DNA of 64,000 bases from DATCHW01 sp963806045 (GTDB taxonomy: Bacteria; Bacteroidota; Ignavibacteria; Tepidaquicellales; Tepidaquicellaceae). The stretch is from assembly GCA_963806045.1 (NCBI GenBank), contig CAWDWP010000016.1, forward strand, positions 1-64,000, read 5' to 3'. Positions 48,692 through 58,258 of this stretch are shown one piece after another. The translations under genes and the position numbers were made by a program. The notes below the pieces were generated by a model. That model was not told the DNA's origin. It saw nothing but the letters and a program-made list of their open reading frames with translations, and did no database searches. Every line of letters begins with the position of its first letter. The stretch's first letter is position 1.

Positions 48692-50006
48692 ATTTTTTCT
48701 GTTGCCCTTAATCCTTTTAAAGCAATATCTTTACGCAAATATTTATTTTCGAACATAATTAATTCAGTATTCTTATAACAATTGTTAATTGCTTCTTTAA
48801 GTGTATTTCCTTTACATACTACTGATAATACTCTTCCACCATTTGTTACAATGTTCTTACCATCAAATCTTGTCCCTGAATGGAATATTAAACATTCTGA
48901 ATCTGTACCTTATCAAGTCCGGAAATGGTTTTTCCTTTTTCGAACGCGTCAGGATAACCTCTTGAAGCAAGAACGACACAACAAACATAACCATTATTTG
49001 TTTCTAATTTATATTCACTTATTTTTCCTTCTGATGATGATAATAATAATTGCAAAAAATCTGACTTGATGAGCGGAAGAACTGCCTGGGTTTCAGGATC
49101 TCCGAATCGGCAATTAAACTCAATAACAAAAGGTTCTTTGCTTCCGACAGAATCATTTGATATCATTACACCACAGTACAAACAGCCTTTATATAGTCTA
49201 TTTTCTTTCCTCAGGGCATTAAAGTTGGAGTTATGATTTTTGATTTTATCTTATTCATCACAATATCATCTATTAAAAAATCCGCAGGAGCATAAGCACC
49301 CATTCCTCCTGTATTTTTTCCTGTATCACCTTCTCCTATTTTTTTATGATCTTGTGCACTACGGAAGAACTATATAATTAACACCGTCGGTAACTGCAAA
49401 AACGGAAAGTTCAAATCCGTTCAGAAATTCCTCCAGGACAAAGTTTATACCTGATTCACCAAATATTTTTGCTTCAGTAAACTCTTTAACGGTTTTTTCC
49501 AGATGATTTTTATTTTCCGCTATTACAACTCCCTTTCCTGCCGCAAGTCCATCTGCCTTAATAACACAGGGAAAACCTATTTCTTCTGCAAATTTATAAC
49601 AATCATTGTAATTACCTGGATTAAAATTTTTATATTTTGCAGTAGGAATATTATATTTATTCATAAGGTTTTTTGAGAACACCTTACTCGTTTCGATTTC
49701 AGCGGCTTCTTTTTTAGGTCCGAATATCCTTAGATTATTATCCGTAAACGAATTAACGATTCCTGATGCAAGCGGAATCTCGGGTCCTAATTACCGTAAA
49801 ATCAATTTTATTATCTTTGCAAAAAGTCATCAAGCCGTTAATATTCTCAGGTTTAATGTTTATGCTTTCTGCAGAAAGCTGATATTCCGGGATTAGAAAT
49901 AGTGCAATATAATTTAGATTCTGATGTCTTGAAATGATTCGGAGTTATATAGAGAAAAAGCAATAGCGTTTTCCCGTCCCCCATTACCAACGATTAATAT
50001 CCTCAT
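48689..50006 (-). CDS. purD: Phosphoribosylamine-glycine ligase, heavily frameshifted
   Basis: PurD joins glycine to phosphoribosylamine in purine synthesis, using ATP. ATG 50006 reads MRILIVGNGGRENAIAFSL. Recognisable parts follow in several frames: FSKNLMNKYNIPTAKYKNF, CVIKADGLAAGKGVVIAE, ESGINFVLEEFLNGFELSVFAVTDG, GAYAPADFL, MYCGVMI, PFVIEFNCRFGDPETQAVLPL, and the end KNTELIMFENKYLRKDIALKGLRATEKI at TGA 48689-48691. At least six shifts are needed (near 49920, 49790, 49365, 49210, 48900 and one more). Length after repair, about 425-440 residues, fits the family. It is the most damaged gene of the AT-rich part; either the local read quality is poor or it is decayed. Confidence 0.85.
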
Positions 50007-50007
50007 A

Positions 50008-51287
50008 TTATTCAATATCAAGAAGGTAATTAAATTCCTTTGATAATTCTGATGTCATTAGTTTCCTGTCATATTGAACAACCATATCTTCATCAGGTAC
50101 CGGCATCTTATTAATATCAAATAATTTATAATATTCATAGATTTTATCTGCAATTTCTGATGGATTTTCTTTATCTACGAATTTGATTGCATCGTATTTT
50201 TCAAGAATTTTTTTAGTTACACCTTCCGGAATGCAGGCAAGAATGTTTTTCCTGCTGCCGATATATTCTCCCATTTTGCCGGGCATTGCAGCATCATCAT
50301 TTTCTCCACGGCTAATCATTAAGAACAAAACATCTGATGATAAAATATATTTTATGCATTCCATATGATTTACATATCCGGTTGCATTTATATAATCCAA
50401 TATTTTATATTCTTTAGCAATTTTATTATGTTCTTTTGCAAAATGACCTATAAAACAAAATTCTACTTTATCCTTTAATTCCGGATAACGCTGAAAGAAT
50501 ATTTTAATAGCTTCAAAATAAAATTTCGGATTTCGCGTATAGAAACTGCCGGAATATGTAACTCTCATTTTATTCGTAAGCGGCAGTTTTCTTGTTTTAG
50601 CATAATCAAAATCGGCTTGGTCGAATCCATGAGGAAAAATTTTTACATCGTTATATTCAATGTTGTTGTATCGTGTTATTATCATTTCTTTAACTCTTCT
50701 ATTGGTAACAATAACTATATTCGAATCCTTTATTACTTTTCTTTCCTTGTTCATATTTGAATTCTTATGGAAATAACGTCGGATAATAATTAAGGACATT
50801 ACTGTCGACCCATGCGTCCCGGTAGTCAATAACCAGAGGTATTTTATACTTTTTCTTTACCTCCTGTCCTATCAGAAAGTCAGTATACGGCGGAGCTGTG
50901 GCAAATACCAAATCAAATCCATTATATTTTTTCCAGAGTTCATCAATTTTTTTCAATGCTTTCTTTTTCCACAGTATTTTACTGTCAGGTATAAAAAACA
51001 ACTGGGCAATTCTGCTTTTTAATTTTCTAAAACTTTCTTTTGGAATTTTAGTTATGACCTGATTGGAACTGATTATTCCTTTCCCGGTTCGTTCAATAAT
51101 TATTCCGGCATCAAGAGCTTCCTCTAGGAGAATGTCATCAAATGCGTAGTATTTTTTCGGACTTTCTGTGAGTACATAAGGCTGCCAGCCATAATCTCCA
51201 TAGATACTTTGCAAATTTCAATGTCCTTTGAACACCTCCCATACCCATGGGGGGAAAATAATAAGAAATGATTAAAACTTTATTCAA
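50008..51287 (-). CDS. GT4-type glycosyltransferase, frameshifted
   Basis: About 425 residues after repair. From TTG 51287 the frame reads MNKVLIISYYFPPMGMGGVQRTLKFAKYL, the normal GT-B N-terminus with the Gly-rich loop, then after a shift near 51210 GDYGWQPYVLTESPKKYYAFD. FDLVFATAPPYTDFLIG and PLVIDYRDAWVD lead to a second shift near 50800. The C-terminal domain follows (MRVTYSGSFYTRNPKFYFEA, KVEFCFIGHF, YINATGYVNHMECIKYILSSDVLFLMIS, MPGKMGEYIGSRKNILACIPEG) with the donor-binding E. Sugar and acceptor unknown. Its stop is 1 base from the purD start. A TTG start fits because the next ATG would remove the Gly-rich loop. Confidence 0.82.
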
Positions 51288-51562
51288 TAATATATAATCC
51301 TGGTTAGTTTATAAAAACGATTAGTTAAAAAAATATTCTATAAGCAAGATTTATAATCTGATTTTTAATAAGTAATTTTAAAATAGCATATTTTAAAAAA
51401 TTTATTCAATTCTACAACTAGTAAACTTCTGATTTTTAAAAGATTTCCTGTTATCTATAGAGTAAAGTGAATTGACATTCTACATTAATAAAATTATTTT
51501 GAAGTTTGTCTTTTTCTAGAAAATTAATTAATTAGATTTTAAATAATATACGGAGATTAGCT
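51288..51562. promoter_or_regulatory. secDF promoter region
   Basis: TTGACA (51472-51477) followed after 17 bases by TATTTT (51495-51500) is a good sigma-70-type pair about 60 bases before the secD start. A GGAGA ribosome-binding site lies at 51552-51556. TTTTAAAATA (51376-51385) and TATTTTAAAA (51389-51398) form a perfect 10-base inverted repeat upstream. No gene is seen. Confidence 0.5.
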
Positions 51563-53577
51563 TTGAAGAAAAATCTTGCAAGAATTGTTTTAACCGGTGT
51601 ATTTATTCTATTCGCGTTTTATTTTATTTATCCAACGTACCGAGATTAGCCAGCTTAAATAAGGAATTATCCGCTAAATCCGGACAGGATAGCATTGATT
51701 ATATTACAACTTACGGTGATAAATTAAAAAGAGCGCGTGAAGACCGAATTAAACTCGGATTGGACTTAAAAGGCGGAATGTATGTTGTACTCGATGTCGA
51801 TGTTATAAAATTCCTGGAAGATATTGCCAAGAAAAAGGATGATATTTTATCGGGAATTCTTGCCGAACTTAAAGAACAAACCAGGACGACAGATTTACCG
51901 GTTATTGATTTATTAGTCGCGAAATTAAATGCAAAAGGACTGACACTGAAATCTTATTATGGAGGTGACAGAGATGATATTAAAACCATTGAGAAGAAAC
52001 TCAATGACGAAATTGATAATGCAATTGATATAGCCGTGAGAGTGGTGCGGACAAGAGTCGACCAATACGGTGTTGCAGAACCACAACTTCAGAAAATAGG
52101 AAATAAAAGAATTATTGTTGAATTACCGGGTGTAAACAATCCTGATGAAGTCAGAAAATTATTACAGGGTACTGCATTATTACAATTTCAGTTAATGAAA
52201 GATCCTGCATTTTCTTATAAAGTAATGCAATCTATTAATAAAGTTTTAGCAGGTGACACCGCTCAGATTTCAATGACAGATTCTTCAAAAACGATTAACA
52301 CAAAAGATACGACTAAGACGACCAAAAAAGATACAACAAAAGTTACTAAGAAAGACACTACATCAGTAAAATCATCTGATAAAAAAGATAAATTGCTAAA
52401 AATAAGAAAGACACAACAAAAACAGGTAAAACAAAAGATTCACTTAAAAATAAAGATACTGCAAGTTTAAAAGATACTTCTAGCGTACAGGATTCACTTG
52501 CCAATATGAGTGATGAGGAAAAGAAGAAAAAATTTCCATTTTTCATGTTAGTGAAATTATATGAAGGCGGTGGAGCAGATGGATACGTTGAAGAAAATGA
52601 CAAACCAAAAGTTGAGTTTATATTGAAGAGACCTGATATAAAAGCAATCATTCCTTCCGATATGGGATTTTTCTGGTCGCAGAAAACCGTTGATATAGAA
52701 GGTAAAAAATATTACATATTGTACGCTTTAAAGAAAGACGCTGAATTAACTGGAAAGGTGATTGAAGATGCTAAATCTACCATAGATCCTCAGTCTAACA
52801 GCCCGATTGTCTCTATGTCAATGAGTTCTGAAGGTTCCCGCGAATGGGCAAGAATCACAGGAGCGAATATAAATAAACGATGTGCGATTGTACTTGACGG
52901 AATTGTATATTCTGCACCCGTTATTAAAAGTAAAATTACCGGCGGTAATTCGCAGATAGAAGGAATGGCAAATATTCAGGAAGCAAAGCTTCTTGAAATT
53001 GTATTAAAAGCAGGTGCGCTTCCTGCCCCTTTGAAAATCATCGAAGAGAGGTCCATTGGACCATCACTTGGTGAAGACTCAATCAACAAAGGCTTGACAT
53101 CATCATTAGGCGCTTTAATATTAGTAGCTTTGTTTATGCTATGGTACTATAAATTCGGCGGAAGTATTGCAGATACTGCTCTTATAATCAACATACTATT
53201 CGTAGTCGGAGTTATGGCTGCATTCAAAGCAACTTTAACATTGCCGGGTATCGCAGGATTGATACTGACACTAGGTATGGCTGTGGATACTAACGTTCTG
53301 ATTTTTGAAAGAATTCGTGAAGAGCTTGATTCAGGGAAACCATTGAAAACCTGTATAGAAATTGGCTATAAAAAGGCATTCTCTGCAATCATTGACTCTC
53401 ACATTACAAGTGTTATCACAGGAATTATATTATACCAATTTGGTATCCGGTCCAATTCAGGGATTTGCACTGACTTTATTAATTGGTGTTGTGGTGAACC
53501 TCTTTACAGCTATAGTTATAACACACTTTATATTTGATATATTATTAGAAAAGGGTAAAAAATTAAGTTTTGGCTAA
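51563..53577 (+). CDS. secD: Protein translocase subunit SecD, frameshifted, with charged insert
   Basis: SecD drives late steps of Sec export using the proton gradient, with SecF. TTG 51563 (preceded by GGAGA) starts MKKNLARIVLTGVFILFAFYFIYPT. Shifts lie near 51645, 52395 and 53450. Then come IKLGLDLKGGMYVVLDVD, RVDQYGVAEPQLQKIGNKRIIVELPGV, and a Lys/Thr/Asp/Ser-rich low-complexity stretch of about 80 residues (about 52300-52530). The P1-head returns with KVIEDAKSTIDPQSN and CAIVLDGIVYSAPVIKSKITGGNSQIEG. The membrane part has GLILTLGMAVDTNVLIFERIREEL. It ends FDILLEKGKKLSFG. The insert lies in the periplasmic domain and has no parallel in E. coli. secF follows after 33 bases. Confidence 0.9.
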
Positions 53578-53610
53578 AATTTAATAAACAGAAAATTTAA
53601 ATTCAGAAAT

Positions 53611-54558
53611 ATGCGGATTTTACATAACACAAACTTAGATTTTTTAGGAAAAAGAAAAATCTTTTATATCGTTTCACTTACTGTAATAATATTAGGAATG
53701 ATAGTACTGTATCTTAAACCTATACCATTAGGAATCGATTTTCTTGGAGGTACAGAACTTCAGGTCAAATTTGCTGATCCAATTGATGTTGGAGATATTA
53801 GAAATGAAATGGATAAAAATGACTTTCCCGGAATGGAAATAAAAACCATGGGAAGTTCAAAAGATGTATTACTCAGAACACCTTTGCAGGGTGAAGGTCA
53901 GACTGTATCCGATAAAATTATAAGTGTTTTAAAGACAAGCTTCACGAACAATAATTTTTCGGTAGAGCGAATTGATAAAGTAGGACCTAAAATCGGGTCA
54001 GAATTAAGGACTAAAGCATTATTTGCAGTCGTATTCTCATTACTAGGTATTTTAATTTATCTGGCATTTAGATTCCAATTCATTTATGCATTAGGAGCAG
54101 TAATAGCCCTATTTCATGACGTGTTAATAACTGTATCGGCTGTAGCATTATTTGATTTGATAATACCAAATTTAAAATTAGAATTAAACCAGACAATGTT
54201 AGCGGCTTTTTTAACATTGATTGGCTTTTCAGTAAACGATACTGTTATCATTTTTGACAGAATACGTGAAAATATAAAACTTTTTAAGAATGAAAATATT
54301 CAGACTGTTATGAACAAAAGTGTAAATGCAACATTAAGCAGAACGATAATAACCAGCGGAACAGTATTTTTAACTATACTTGTATTGTTTTTATTCGGCG
54401 GTGAAGTATTAAGAGGATTTTCTTTTACATTTGGAGTTGGTATTATTACGGGAACTTACTCATCTGTATTCGTCGCAAGTTCGATTGTTGTGGACTGGAA
54501 AAACAGAGTTCATGATAAATTTGTAAAAGGTAAACCAAAATTATCTACTGCAAAATAA
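53611..54558 (+). CDS. secF: Protein translocase subunit SecF
   Basis: 315 residues, partner of SecD. MRILHNTNLDFLGKRKIFYIVSLTVIILG is the first helix, then GIDFLGGTELQVKFA, the transmembrane domain VVFSLLGILIYLAFRFQFIYALGAVIALFHDVLITVSAVALF, and TLIGFSVNDTVIIFDRIRENI, the SecF signature. SVNATLSRTIITSGTVFLTILVLF is intact. No frameshift. It ends 1 base before the STAS gene start. Confidence 0.95.
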   Translation: MRILHNTNLDFLGKRKIFYIVSLTVIILGMIVLYLKPIPLGIDFLGGTELQVKFADPIDVGDIRNEMDKNDFPGMEIKTMGSSKDVLLRTPLQGEGQTVSDKIISVLKTSFTNNNFSVERIDKVGPKIGSELRTKALFAVVFSLLGILIYLAFRFQFIYALGAVIALFHDVLITVSAVALFDLIIPNLKLELNQTMLAAFLTLIGFSVNDTVIIFDRIRENIKLFKNENIQTVMNKSVNATLSRTIITSGTVFLTILVLFLFGGEVLRGFSFTFGVGIITGTYSSVFVASSIVVDWKNRVHDKFVKGKPKLSTAK

Positions 54559-54559
54559 A

Positions 54560-54880
54560 TTGGCTAAAAAGACTAATAATATATTTGTCATTAAAGACAA
54601 AGAGTTTGTTGTTTTAGAACTCAGCAAAGAGGACCTTGGACTTGTGAAATCCGGAGATTTGAAATCACTTATCAATGAGCAGTTTGAGAAAAAAAACAAA
54701 TATATAGCTTTTGATTTGAAAAATGTAAAAACTGTGAATAGCAGCGGTCTTGGAATTCTGATTAGCTGCCTTAAACTGGTTAAAGATAATAAAGGTGCCT
54801 TAAAATTGATTAATATCAATGAGAAAATCAAGAAAATATTTATTATAACTAAACTCAATTTGGTTTTTGAGCTGGATTAA
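54560..54880 (+). CDS. STAS-domain anti-anti-sigma-factor-like protein
   Basis: 106 residues. TTG 54560 starts MAKKTNNIFVIKDKEFVVLEL. The core AFDLKNVKTVNSSGLGILISCLKLVKDNKGALKLIN is a STAS domain with the phosphorylatable Ser61/Ser62 in the conserved V.S.G+G.L pattern, as in SpoIIAA. It normally binds a serine-kinase anti-sigma factor (RsbW/SpoIIAB type), but no such gene is nearby. It follows secF with no gap and is probably co-transcribed. Confidence 0.82.
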   Translation: MAKKTNNIFVIKDKEFVVLELSKEDLGLVKSGDLKSLINEQFEKKNKYIAFDLKNVKTVNSSGLGILISCLKLVKDNKGALKLININEKIKKIFIITKLNLVFELD

Positions 54881-54902
54881 TACTTAATTAATTAATTTTT
54901 AG

Positions 54903-54948
54903 AATCTTCATTTATCTTCGAAAGAAAGAAATAATGAAGATTTTTTTT
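54903..54948 (+). terminator. Terminator of secD-secF-STAS
   Basis: AATCTTCATT (54903-54912) pairs with AATGAAGATT (54933-54942), followed by a T-run, just before purA. Confidence 0.8.
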
Positions 54949-54958
54949 ATTTAAGAAT

Positions 54959-56236
54959 ATGTCAAATAAAATTTCAGTTTTAGTAGGTCTCCAATGGGGA
55001 GATGAAGGTAAAGGAAAAATTGTTGATATTCTAAGTCCGGAATATAATATCGTTGCCAGATACCAGGGGGGAGCAAATGCAGGGCACACGGTTGTTATTA
55101 ACGGGAAAAAATTTGTGCTCCATTTAATTCCTTCGGGAATATTTACCAATGGGATTATTTGCGTGATTGGAAACGGAACTGTAATTGATTTTCCTGCGCT
55201 CAATGAAGAAATTGATTTACTTAATAAAGAAAATATTTCAACAGAAAACCGGATTTTAATAAGTGATAATGCTCATGTAATACTTCCATATCACAAAATA
55301 ATAGATGCAATAAATGAAAGCGATAAAAATAAGATCGGAACAACTAAAAAAGGAATCGGTCCTGCTTATTTTGACAAATATGCCAGAAGAGGGATTAAGG
55401 TAAATGATTTTGAAAATCCCGGTATTTTAAAGGAAAAGATAGAAAACAATCTTGAATTACTAAAAAGAATATTCCCTAATTCATCCGAACTGAAGAAGTT
55501 AAATGTCAAAGGCATATTAAATGATTCAATGCTAAGCTATAAAAAATTGGAACAATACGTAGCCGATACGCAAATGTATCTCAATACACAGATTATTGGT
55601 GGCAAAAGTATTTTACTTGAAGGCGCACAGGGTGCATTACTTGATATTGATTTTGGAACTTACCCATACATTACATCATCAAATCCAACAGCCGGTGGAG
55701 CTTGCACAGGGACAGGAATTCCTCCTAACAAGATTACTGATATAATTGGTATTGTAAAAGCTTATACGACACGGGTTGGCGAAGGTCCGTTCCCTACTGA
55801 ACTGTTCGATGAGGCAGGAAAAACTATAGCTAGTAAAGGAAATGAATTTGGCGCAACTACCGGAAGGCCAAGGAAATGCGGTTGGCTCGATTTAGTTGCC
55901 CTAAAATATGCCTGCACAATAAATGGAGTCAATGAACTTGCTATAACAAAATCTGATGTTCTTTCAAATTTTAATGAGATTTATGCCTGCACTCATTATG
56001 ATATAGAAGGATTTAAAACGGAAGAGTTTATAACGAATTGTGATATACTTAAAAAAGCCAAACCTGTATATAAGAAGTTTACAGGATGGAAATCTTCACT
56101 TGGAGGAATAAATGATTTCGAGAAACTAAATATTCATTTCAAGGATTATATAAAATTTATAGAAGAATTTGTTGAGGTTAAGATTAAATTCGTTTCGACC
56201 GGTCCTGCACGAGATGAAATAATTAAAAGAGATTAA
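54959..56236 (+). CDS. purA: Adenylosuccinate synthetase
   Basis: 425 residues. PurA joins IMP and aspartate with GTP in the AMP branch of purine synthesis. It starts MSNKISVLVGLQWGDEGKGKIVDIL, the P-loop with the catalytic Asp. Then GGANAGHTVV with its catalytic His, KKGIGPAYFDKYARRGI, GAQGALLDIDFGTYPYITSSNPTAGG, and the GTP-base region GRPRKCGWLDLVALKYACTINGV with TKSD. The end VKIKFVSTGPARDEIIKRD is the conserved C-terminus. No frameshift. It follows a terminator directly. Confidence 0.97.
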   Translation: MSNKISVLVGLQWGDEGKGKIVDILSPEYNIVARYQGGANAGHTVVINGKKFVLHLIPSGIFTNGIICVIGNGTVIDFPALNEEIDLLNKENISTENRILISDNAHVILPYHKIIDAINESDKNKIGTTKKGIGPAYFDKYARRGIKVNDFENPGILKEKIENNLELLKRIFPNSSELKKLNVKGILNDSMLSYKKLEQYVADTQMYLNTQIIGGKSILLEGAQGALLDIDFGTYPYITSSNPTAGGACTGTGIPPNKITDIIGIVKAYTTRVGEGPFPTELFDEAGKTIASKGNEFGATTGRPRKCGWLDLVALKYACTINGVNELAITKSDVLSNFNEIYACTHYDIEGFKTEEFITNCDILKKAKPVYKKFTGWKSSLGGINDFEKLNIHFKDYIKFIEEFVEVKIKFVSTGPARDEIIKRD

Positions 56237-56293
56237 ATTATTATTTGGTTTGAATTTATATCGGTGTTTGATTAATTTTCTATTAGTTCTTTT

Positions 56294-56366
<73 letters not shown>

Positions 56367-56374
56367 CAAAATAT

Positions 56375-56402
56375 AAAAAGCCCAATGAACCTGGGCTTTT
56401 TT
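56375..56402. terminator. Terminator of tRNA-Ala
   Basis: AAAAAGCCCA (56375-56384) pairs with TGGGCTTTTT (56392-56401), with T-runs on both strands, so it can also end the convergent treT operon. Confidence 0.88.
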
Positions 56403-56409
56403 ATATAAA

Positions 56410-57630
56410 TTAAATAGTTGAGATATCACCTTTCGTATATAAAAATAATAATAATAGTAAATGTTCTTTAATATCCCTGGTTATTAAAAAATTACTTTTA
56501 ATATGATCCTTGCCATTTATTCCTAATTCTTTGGCATATCTTGGTTCATTTAAAAGCTGTTTCAGGTAATAAGCGGTTCCATCAATAGAATAACTAAGCA
56601 ACCCTGAATATTGATGTTTTATTTGCAATGGAATTCCGCCGACTGCACCGGCTATTACTGGTTTTGATTTCCACAGAGCTTCTGCGACAGTCAAACCGAA
56701 ACCTTCTTTCAATGATTTCTGTAGAATAACATTTGAGGCTCTCTGAAGAGCGTTTATCTCTATATCACTCGACGGGGGTAAAAACAATATATGAATATCA
56801 TCATCACCAACAGAAGCTTCTTTTACTTCTTCAAGAACTTTTATTCCTTCAGGGTCATCCGTTGCCCCGCCGCCCGCGAGAATAAGCTGGCAGTCAATAT
56901 ATTTTTTTACTTTTTTATAAACTTTTACAACACCAACGGGATCTTTTAAATAATCAAAACGGGAAATTTGGGTCACGATTGGTCTGCTCATATCAATTCC
57001 ATATCCTTCAACGATATTTTTAATTTGTTCTTCAGGAATATCTTTATTCTTTTCACTCAAAGGATCTATCGAAGGTGATATTAATATTTGCGGGATATTT
57101 AATTTCCTGGAGAATGAAGGAGCAGAAAATATAGAACAATCGTATTGTTCTATATATTGCGCCAGAAACTTCATTACATCGGGGTCTGGTTTTGTAAAGT
57201 CAATATGACAACGCCATGCCCACTTATTCCCGAATTTTTTCTTCTTATTTATTAAGCATACCGGCTGCGGGTCATGAATTAATACCATATCAGATTCGAA
57301 ATTCATTTCCTCTGCATTTCTTCTGTTTACTTCCACGAAATACTCATAATCTTCTTTTGTAATTACTTCGCTGACACCATGAAGAGCATTGTGAAATAAT
57401 TTTGTAATATTAAAAAATTTCTCGTCCCCTTTAATTACATCCCATTTTGTATTTACTCCCAGTTGCTGCATTAATGGCACCATTCTTGTCAATATTTCCG
57501 CAACACCACCTCCAACAGAAGTCGAATTGATATTTAAAATCTTTCTGTTTTTAAGTTTTTCAGATATAAGATATAAATCATCAATTACATCCTGCCCTAC
57601 AATGGGTATATAGTCATTTATTTCCGGCAT
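56410..57630 (-). CDS. Trehalose synthase-like glycosyltransferase (TreT type, GT4)
   Basis: 406 residues. It opens with ILNINSTSVGGGVAEILTRMVPLMQQLGVNTKWDVIKGD, the TreT fingerprint. It then shows DPQPVCL, WRCHIDFTKPD, and the C-terminal GT-B domain VTQISRFDYLKDPVGVVKVYKKV, ILAGGGATDDPEG, VILQKSLKEGFGLTVAEALWKSKPVIAGAVGGIPLQI, with the donor-binding E.FG+.+.E. TreT makes trehalose in one step from NDP-glucose and glucose, and can run in reverse. Its start overlaps the end of the preceding gene by 17 bases. It is the last gene of a three-gene trehalose operon. Confidence 0.88.
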   Translation of the reverse strand: MPEINDYIPIVGQDVIDDLYLISEKLKNRKILNINSTSVGGGVAEILTRMVPLMQQLGVNTKWDVIKGDEKFFNITKLFHNALHGVSEVITKEDYEYFVEVNRRNAEEMNFESDMVLIHDPQPVCLINKKKKFGNKWAWRCHIDFTKPDPDVMKFLAQYIEQYDCSIFSAPSFSRKLNIPQILISPSIDPLSEKNKDIPEEQIKNIVEGYGIDMSRPIVTQISRFDYLKDPVGVVKVYKKVKKYIDCQLILAGGGATDDPEGIKVLEEVKEASVGDDDIHILFLPPSSDIEINALQRASNVILQKSLKEGFGLTVAEALWKSKPVIAGAVGGIPLQIKHQYSGLLSYSIDGTAYYLKQLLNEPRYAKELGINGKDHIKSNFLITRDIKEHLLLLLFLYTKGDISTI

Positions 57631-58258
57631 ATGTTTCTATTAATTTTAGAATTTGTTTTCTCAGACTTTCAAGAGTAGATGTATACGGGTCAATTTCAGA
57701 CATTTCTTCGGCAAGTTTCTTTTCCCCTATTCTTTCAAACCATTCTGCAAAATCATTTCTTTTTTGTTTTCTCCTTAATCTCGATTCAAATATGTGATAA
57801 TAAAAAGAACTGATATTAACTTTACTTAATATTTCACTAAATTGCTTCAGGCTTTTAGCTTTATATTTTAACGGATAAAAAAAGGATTTACACGACATAA
57901 ACTGAAATTCATTTCCCTCCATGCAATTTATTCCATATGTAGGGGATTGATAGGATTTAAGCAGCTCAACAAATTTATTTCTTAAATCTCCAATGTTCAT
58001 AAATTCGGGTATATTAATGCTTGCAATTCTTTCCCCTATTTCAGGCTGCTTCTGCACATTTCTTATCCAGTAAGCAAAATCATTCGGGGGTTCAGGAACA
58101 AGAAAATGGTATTGTTTTAAAAATTTATGAGTATGAAAATAAATAGAAGCTTCAGGTACTGTTTTAATTCCTTCCAGAAGTTCATTTAAATTCCCTGCTT
58201 TGATACCGAGTAATAGCGGTAAACTGTATTCGGAGTAAAACTGAAATGATTTAGACAT
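57614..58258 (-). CDS. DUF5752-like protein of the trehalose operon
   Basis: 214 residues. The order SLPLLLGIKAGNLNELLEGIKTVPEASIYFHTHKFLKQYHFL, then NDFAYWIRNVQ, FVELLKSYQSP, FMSCKSFFYPLKYKAKSLKQFSEIL, SFYYHIFESRLR and NDFAEWFERIG has the look of the DUF5752 family, which I recall being found next to trehalose enzymes. Function unknown. It overlaps the treT start (17 bases) and the preceding TPS-TPP stop (8 bases), so it is tightly coupled and likely works with one of the two enzymes. No signal peptide or membrane segment. Confidence 0.72.
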   Translation of the reverse strand: MSKSFQFYSEYSLPLLLGIKAGNLNELLEGIKTVPEASIYFHTHKFLKQYHFLVPEPPNDFAYWIRNVQKQPEIGERIASINIPEFMNIGDLRNKFVELLKSYQSPTYGINCMEGNEFQFMSCKSFFYPLKYKAKSLKQFSEILSKVNISSFYYHIFESRLRRKQKRNDFAEWFERIGEKKLAEEMSEIDPYTSTLESLRKQILKLIETYAGNK

